From positions 1 through 24,221 of the IMG/VR virus record IMGVR_UViG_3300021093_000352: 24,221 nucleotides of DNA; one strand, 5' to 3'. This document shows positions 21,392 through 24,221 of the stretch, piece after piece; the first letter of the stretch is position 1; the number at the start of each line of letters is the position of its first letter. Under the pieces are notes generated by a model. The model was not told where the DNA came from. It searched no databases and saw only the letters and a program-made list of their open reading frames with translations. Source of the DNA: a virus. The translations under genes and the position numbers were made by a program.

Positions 21392-22699
21392 TTATGTTAC
21401 AACGTTGATTGTTGCACCCATGCCGCCATGCACACCACACTGATAGTACAGTGTACTAGGTGCACTCATAGGCACAGTGAAAGTAATTACGGCTGTGCCA
21501 GCTCCTGACACTCCATCAGAGTACGTCGCGCCACCGCTGCTGACTCTTATGTTCAACGGGTGGTTAGTGTGCACAGTGTTGTTAAAAATATAAGTGTGAC
21601 CTCTGTGCAAATACAACGTAGGATTATTTGTTGCTGTTGGAAAACCAGGACCAGTAAAGATATAAACAGAATTGGTGGCCTGATCCAAACTCCATCTGAT
21701 GATAGGACCATTTTGTTTTACCCAAGCTGTGCCGTTGTAATACAATACATCTCCCAGTGCTGGGCTCACAATAGTGACATCAGTGAGATCATCCAATGTG
21801 CTCACCACTGTAGTCGGCGCAACAAATTCTAATGCAGTAGCGCCTGCATTCACTTTCACAAATCTGCCACCATTGCCAGTAAAAGTAGCAGGAGTATCAG
21901 TCAATTGTAAAAAAGTACTGACTGTGGTAGGAGTGTTGGTCAAATTGTTGTAGTTTAAAAAATATGTGCTATCAAAGCCATCTAAAGTGTCGGCATTGCT
22001 ACCTCCACCACCTGCTGTGGCATCTGCTGCTGGTGTCCATTGTGATCCATTCCATTTTAAAACTTGTCCTGCAGTGGGAGCCACTGTGGCAGTATCAACA
22101 TCAGACAGAGCATTGATAGAAATAGCATTTAGATCTGCTGATTGCACTCCTGATACAAATTCTAGTGCATTGGAACCACTGTTGACTTTGACATATTTAC
22201 TGGCTGATCCTGAAAATGTTGATGGAGTATCTGTGAGTGCTAAAAAAGTTGTCACACCTGAACCACCTCCGCCTCCTGCGGACACTGTGCCTGGTTTCCA
22301 ATTGCTGGAGATACTGTCCCATAATAATGCTTGACCATTTGTAGGCGCTGCAGTGGTGTCAACATCACTTAAAGCATTTATACTGTCTGCTGTGCTGATT
22401 AGTTTTGTCCATGCGCCGCCATGTGCAAAATACATTGCTCCATCTGCGTGTGAATGTGCCACAGCACCATGATAAGTGCTGGCACTGGGAAAAGCTGCTT
22501 GATTGTCAAAATAAAACGCAATTCTATTTCCGCCAGTGGCAGTGATTAAATTATTATTGATCACTGTCAATGCTGTGCCATTGCCCAATGCTGTGTACAA
22601 CTCAGTGAAATTATTGTTGATCTTAATCGCACCTGCTCTTAGATTATCACCTTGTCCGTCATTTGGTAATACTCCAGAATTTATAACTTGTTTTACCAT
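21392..22699 (-). CDS. fibre-like virion protein with C-terminal cupredoxin-like domain (435 aa)
   Basis: 435 residues. N-terminus: VLPNDGQGDNLRAGAIKINN (10-29), a baseplate/fibre attachment pattern of T4-like marine phages. The middle holds repeats 'INALSDVDT..APT.GQ.L.W....W.P' at 107-136 and 194-223, a related LDDLTDV...P..GDVLYYNGTAWV unit at 302-327, and interleaved 'F(L)(A/Q)LTDTP.TF.G....(Y/F)VKVN.G..ALEFV' units at 152-182 and 263-293. The last 100 residues (334-435) look like a cupredoxin: YLHRGHTYIF (363-372), NHPLNI (379-384), an 'FTVPMSAPSTLYYQ' strand and CGVHGGM (421-427). His380, Cys421, His424 and Met427 are the type-1 copper ligand set in order. AGGA about 6 bases before the ATG supports the start. 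Confidence 0.82.
   Translation of the reverse strand: MVKQVINSGVLPNDGQGDNLRAGAIKINNNFTELYTALGNGTALTVINNNLITATGGNRIAFYFDNQAAFPSASTYHGAVAHSHADGAMYFAHGGAWTKLISTADSINALSDVDTTAAPTNGQALLWDSISSNWKPGTVSAGGGGGSGVTTFLALTDTPSTFSGSASKYVKVNSGSNALEFVSGVQSADLNAISINALSDVDTATVAPTAGQVLKWNGSQWTPAADATAGGGGSNADTLDGFDSTYFLNYNNLTNTPTTVSTFLQLTDTPATFTGNGGRFVKVNAGATALEFVAPTTVVSTLDDLTDVTIVSPALGDVLYYNGTAWVKQNGPIIRWSLDQATNSVYIFTGPGFPTATNNPTLYLHRGHTYIFNNTVHTNHPLNIRVSSGGATYSDGVSGAGTAVITFTVPMSAPSTLYYQCGVHGGMGATINVVT
21395..21700 (-). other. cupredoxin-like domain with H / C-x2-H-x2-M motif
   Basis: Residues 334-435 of the 435-aa fibre. Cys421-x2-His424-x2-Met427 has the same spacing as the blue-copper loop of amicyanin, and His380 in NHPLNI stands where cupredoxins have their first His. 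The fold is inferred from the strand pattern 'HTYIF ... NHPLNI ... FTVP...TLYYQC'. Copper binding is not shown. Confidence 0.6.
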
Positions 22700-22721
22700 C
22701 TTATTTCCTGTGTTTTGTTAA

Positions 22722-22729
22722 TATTTACC
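22722..22729 (-). promoter_or_regulatory. weak late-promoter-like box GGTAAATA
   Basis: The minus strand reads GGTAAATA in the 46-base gap before the 435-aa gene, 22 bases from ATG 22699. Only 6 of 8 positions match the T4 late consensus, but the position is the same as for the better boxes. Confidence 0.3.
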
Positions 22730-22745
22730 ATAATAATACCTTATA

Positions 22746-23210
22746 TTAAGTCTTATCAAAAGTTAATTCATTGCTGTCAAAAGTTGCAGTGTAATCATCG
22801 TCAAATGTTAAACTTGGACCAGTAGGAATTGGTACTTCGCTGAGAGTTGGATATGTGATCAAGTTCTGATCATTGTCATATGGTTGATTTATTCTCAGCA
22901 CTAATTCTCCTGCATCATTGATGTAATATGTGACGTCCACACTGTCCCATCTGTATTGTTCGTATTTCAAATTGTCATACACATATGTGTGATTAACATC
23001 TCTACCATCAAAAAAATCCACGCCTTCCATCCAATCCTCATAGTTTTGAGTAGTTGCACCTGGTCGATTAATGGTCAATGATTCGCCACTGTCTTGTTGA
23101 TTAATTTTTCCCAACCATACTTCTCCGTCGTCGGTCCTTCTTAAACCATAGAAAAACTTGTCTCGATGTTGCTTCTCTATGCCTTGAATATTTTGTCCTA
23201 TTGTTTTCAT
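22746..23210 (-). CDS. FYGLRR-type virion protein with extended C-terminus (154 aa)
   Basis: 154 residues. Same family as the 117-aa protein at 21037-21390: KFFYGLRRTDDGEVWLGKIN (18-37), LTINRPGATT, EGVDFFDGRDVNH, YDNLKYEQYRWD and DAGELVLRINQPYDN. It has about 35 extra residues at the end, acidic and Thr/Asp-rich (YTATFDSNELTFDKT), without a match in the shorter paralogue. GGAG lies about 11 bases before ATG 23210. It starts 1 base after the 109-aa gene stop and precedes the 435-aa fibre by 46 bases. Function unknown; its conservation next to fibres suggests a virion or assembly role. Confidence 0.75.
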   Translation of the reverse strand: MKTIGQNIQGIEKQHRDKFFYGLRRTDDGEVWLGKINQQDSGESLTINRPGATTQNYEDWMEGVDFFDGRDVNHTYVYDNLKYEQYRWDSVDVTYYINDAGELVLRINQPYDNDQNLITYPTLSEVPIPTGPSLTFDDDYTATFDSNELTFDKT

Positions 23211-23211
23211 A

Positions 23212-23541
23212 TTATGTGATCTCCACGTAGCTCATTACTACATCCACACTGGCAGCTGCTGAACTTTCCACAAAAAGATCATATTCTTCTGGAATGATTA
23301 ATTTCTCACCATTTGTAACCACTCTCAGTGCAGAATTAGCAGCAATTTGTACGTCTTTGATGTAGTATGCTGTGGCACTGGTGTCATCCTGCACATAAAC
23401 ACTGGCATTGATGATTCCTGCTGTAACGTTTGCTAAACTGAGCCCAATTATGGTAGTGTATGTGGCTACAGGAGCTTCATACACTTTAACAGGGCTTGTG
23501 CCCACTGCGCTTACTATTTTGTTTCTAAATAATGTTGCCAT
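23212..23541 (-). CDS. small virion-type protein (109 aa)
   Basis: 109 residues, MATLFRNKIVSAVGTSPVKV at the start; beta-rich, Ala/Val/Thr-rich, no Cys, no membrane segment. It contains SVYVQDDTSATAYYIKDVQI (47-66) followed by ANSALRV and EKLIIPEEYDLFVES. The layout recalls the 106-aa protein at 8979-9299 and the short beta-sandwich virion proteins of T4-like marine phages. AGGA about 9 bases before the ATG supports the start. It lies 6 bases after the partial fibre gene stop. Probably a structural component; the exact role is unknown. Confidence 0.72.
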   Translation of the reverse strand: MATLFRNKIVSAVGTSPVKVYEAPVATYTTIIGLSLANVTAGIINASVYVQDDTSATAYYIKDVQIAANSALRVVTNGEKLIIPEEYDLFVESSAAASVDVVMSYVEIT

Positions 23542-23547
23542 ATGTTG

Positions 23548-24221
23548 TTATCCTAATATCAATGCGTATTTAACCGCTAATTCAGTTGCGCCAGTCACAG
23601 TAACTCCACCTCCAGCCCCTGCCACAGATTCCCAGCTGGCTCCATCATATATCTCAACTCTTTGATCTGTGGTGCTGTATCGCATCACTCCAATCACAGG
23701 CACAGATGGTCTTAAAGCAGAAGTACCATAAGGAATTCTCAAACCTCCTGCTTGTGAAGTGTCCACATAGCCATCACCTGTGGTCTCAAATATGATTGGT
23801 TGATTGCTGACATAATTGGTTATGGTATTGGTTTGAAAATTTAAATTTTCTATTCTAATAATTCCAGTGCCTGCACCAGTCAAGACTAAATCCTGATTCA
23901 CTCCTGTGGTTGTCAGAGTGCTGCCTGAAATCAATATGCTGTCTACCTGCAGTGTGTTAGCATCAAATCTAGTTGAATTTACATCTGCCACTAAAGCACT
24001 ATTGCTGTAGAATCTGATTGTGTCATCGTTAGCACCAGGCGTTAATTCTGGAGTAATATAAGTGTTCCTATCCAAGTCATACACACCTTGCAGCACCTGC
24101 CACGAACCATCATAACCCTCAAAGAGATTATTGTCTGTGTTGTATCTTATCATGCCCACTTGTGGCACAGCAGGTCTATTAGCAGTGCTGCCTGCTGGTA
24201 ATCTTATAGCGCCAGTGCCGG
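23548..24221 (-). CDS. fibre-like virion protein, N-terminus cut by window edge
   Basis: The frame is open from the right edge to the TAA at 23548, giving 223 visible residues; the start lies outside. A GTG at 24168 is in frame but the sequence before it (RLPAGSTANRPA) is clearly part of the protein, so it should not be taken as the start. Two copies of a repeat are visible: 'RLPAGSTANRPAVPQVGMIR' continuing as YNTDNNLFEGYDGSWQVLQG, and 'LRIPYGTSALRPSVPVIGVM' continuing as RYSTTDQRVEIYDGASWESV. Between them is a beta-rich segment with GVYDLDRNTYITPELTPGA. These patterns are typical of repetitive fibre or baseplate-linked proteins in T4-like marine phages. Role: virion structural protein, by family resemblance. 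Confidence 0.78.
   Translation of the reverse strand, partial: GTGAIRLPAGSTANRPAVPQVGMIRYNTDNNLFEGYDGSWQVLQGVYDLDRNTYITPELTPGANDDTIRFYSNSALVADVNSTRFDANTLQVDSILISGSTLTTTGVNQDLVLTGAGTGIIRIENLNFQTNTITNYVSNQPIIFETTGDGYVDTSQAGGLRIPYGTSALRPSVPVIGVMRYSTTDQRVEIYDGASWESVAGAGGGVTVTGATELAVKYALILG

Noticed and set aside
24166-24168. GTG start codon for the right-edge gene
   Set aside because: The in-frame sequence upstream of it (RLPAGSTANRPA) belongs to a repeat whose second copy lies downstream, so the true start is outside the window.

Overview
This window is most likely part of the late (virion) gene region of a tailed phage related to the marine T4-like myoviruses that infect cyanobacteria or SAR11-type bacteria. 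All 18 genes I can support lie on the minus strand and are packed almost end to end. No gap reaches 300 bases; the longest is 56. I see no tRNA, CRISPR array, insertion sequence, integrase or host-type operon. The assignment rests on four things: protein styles known from marine T4-like phages (very long fibre proteins, 'FYGLRR' proteins, small beta-rich virion proteins, IRYNT/YDG fibre repeats); a T4-late-promoter-like box (NATAAATA) repeated in the gaps; tight late-operon packing; and lack of metabolic genes apart from one cassette. The host cannot be fixed from this sequence.

In transcription order (right to left): a fibre-like protein cut by the right edge (23548-24221); a 109-aa small virion protein; a 154-aa FYGLRR-type protein; a 435-aa fibre ending in a cupredoxin-like domain with a complete set of potential type-1 copper ligands; a 117-aa second FYGLRR protein; a 1777-aa giant virion protein carrying a BNR-type beta-propeller insertion; a 2108-aa paralogous giant; two small virion proteins (106 and 110 aa); three tandem paralogues of about 320-333 aa that are extraordinarily rich in cysteine and glycine; a 219-aa unknown protein, possibly a fibre-assembly factor; an AT-rich cassette of glycosyltransferase-like, carbamoyltransferase and second glycosyltransferase-like genes; a 134-aa virion-type protein; and a fibre-like protein cut by the left edge.

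Read together, the region looks like a host-recognition module. The giants and fibres supply sugar-binding-like repeats, beta-helix and beta-propeller domains. The cysteine-rich triplet may form disulfide- or metal-stabilised tips. The glycosyltransferase/carbamoyltransferase cassette, embedded among fibre genes, may decorate either the virion fibres or the host surface polysaccharide. That last link is inference. The most notable points are the GT-carbamoyltransferase-GT cassette, the cysteine-rich triplet (30-32 Cys each), and the copper-site-like motif at a fibre tip.
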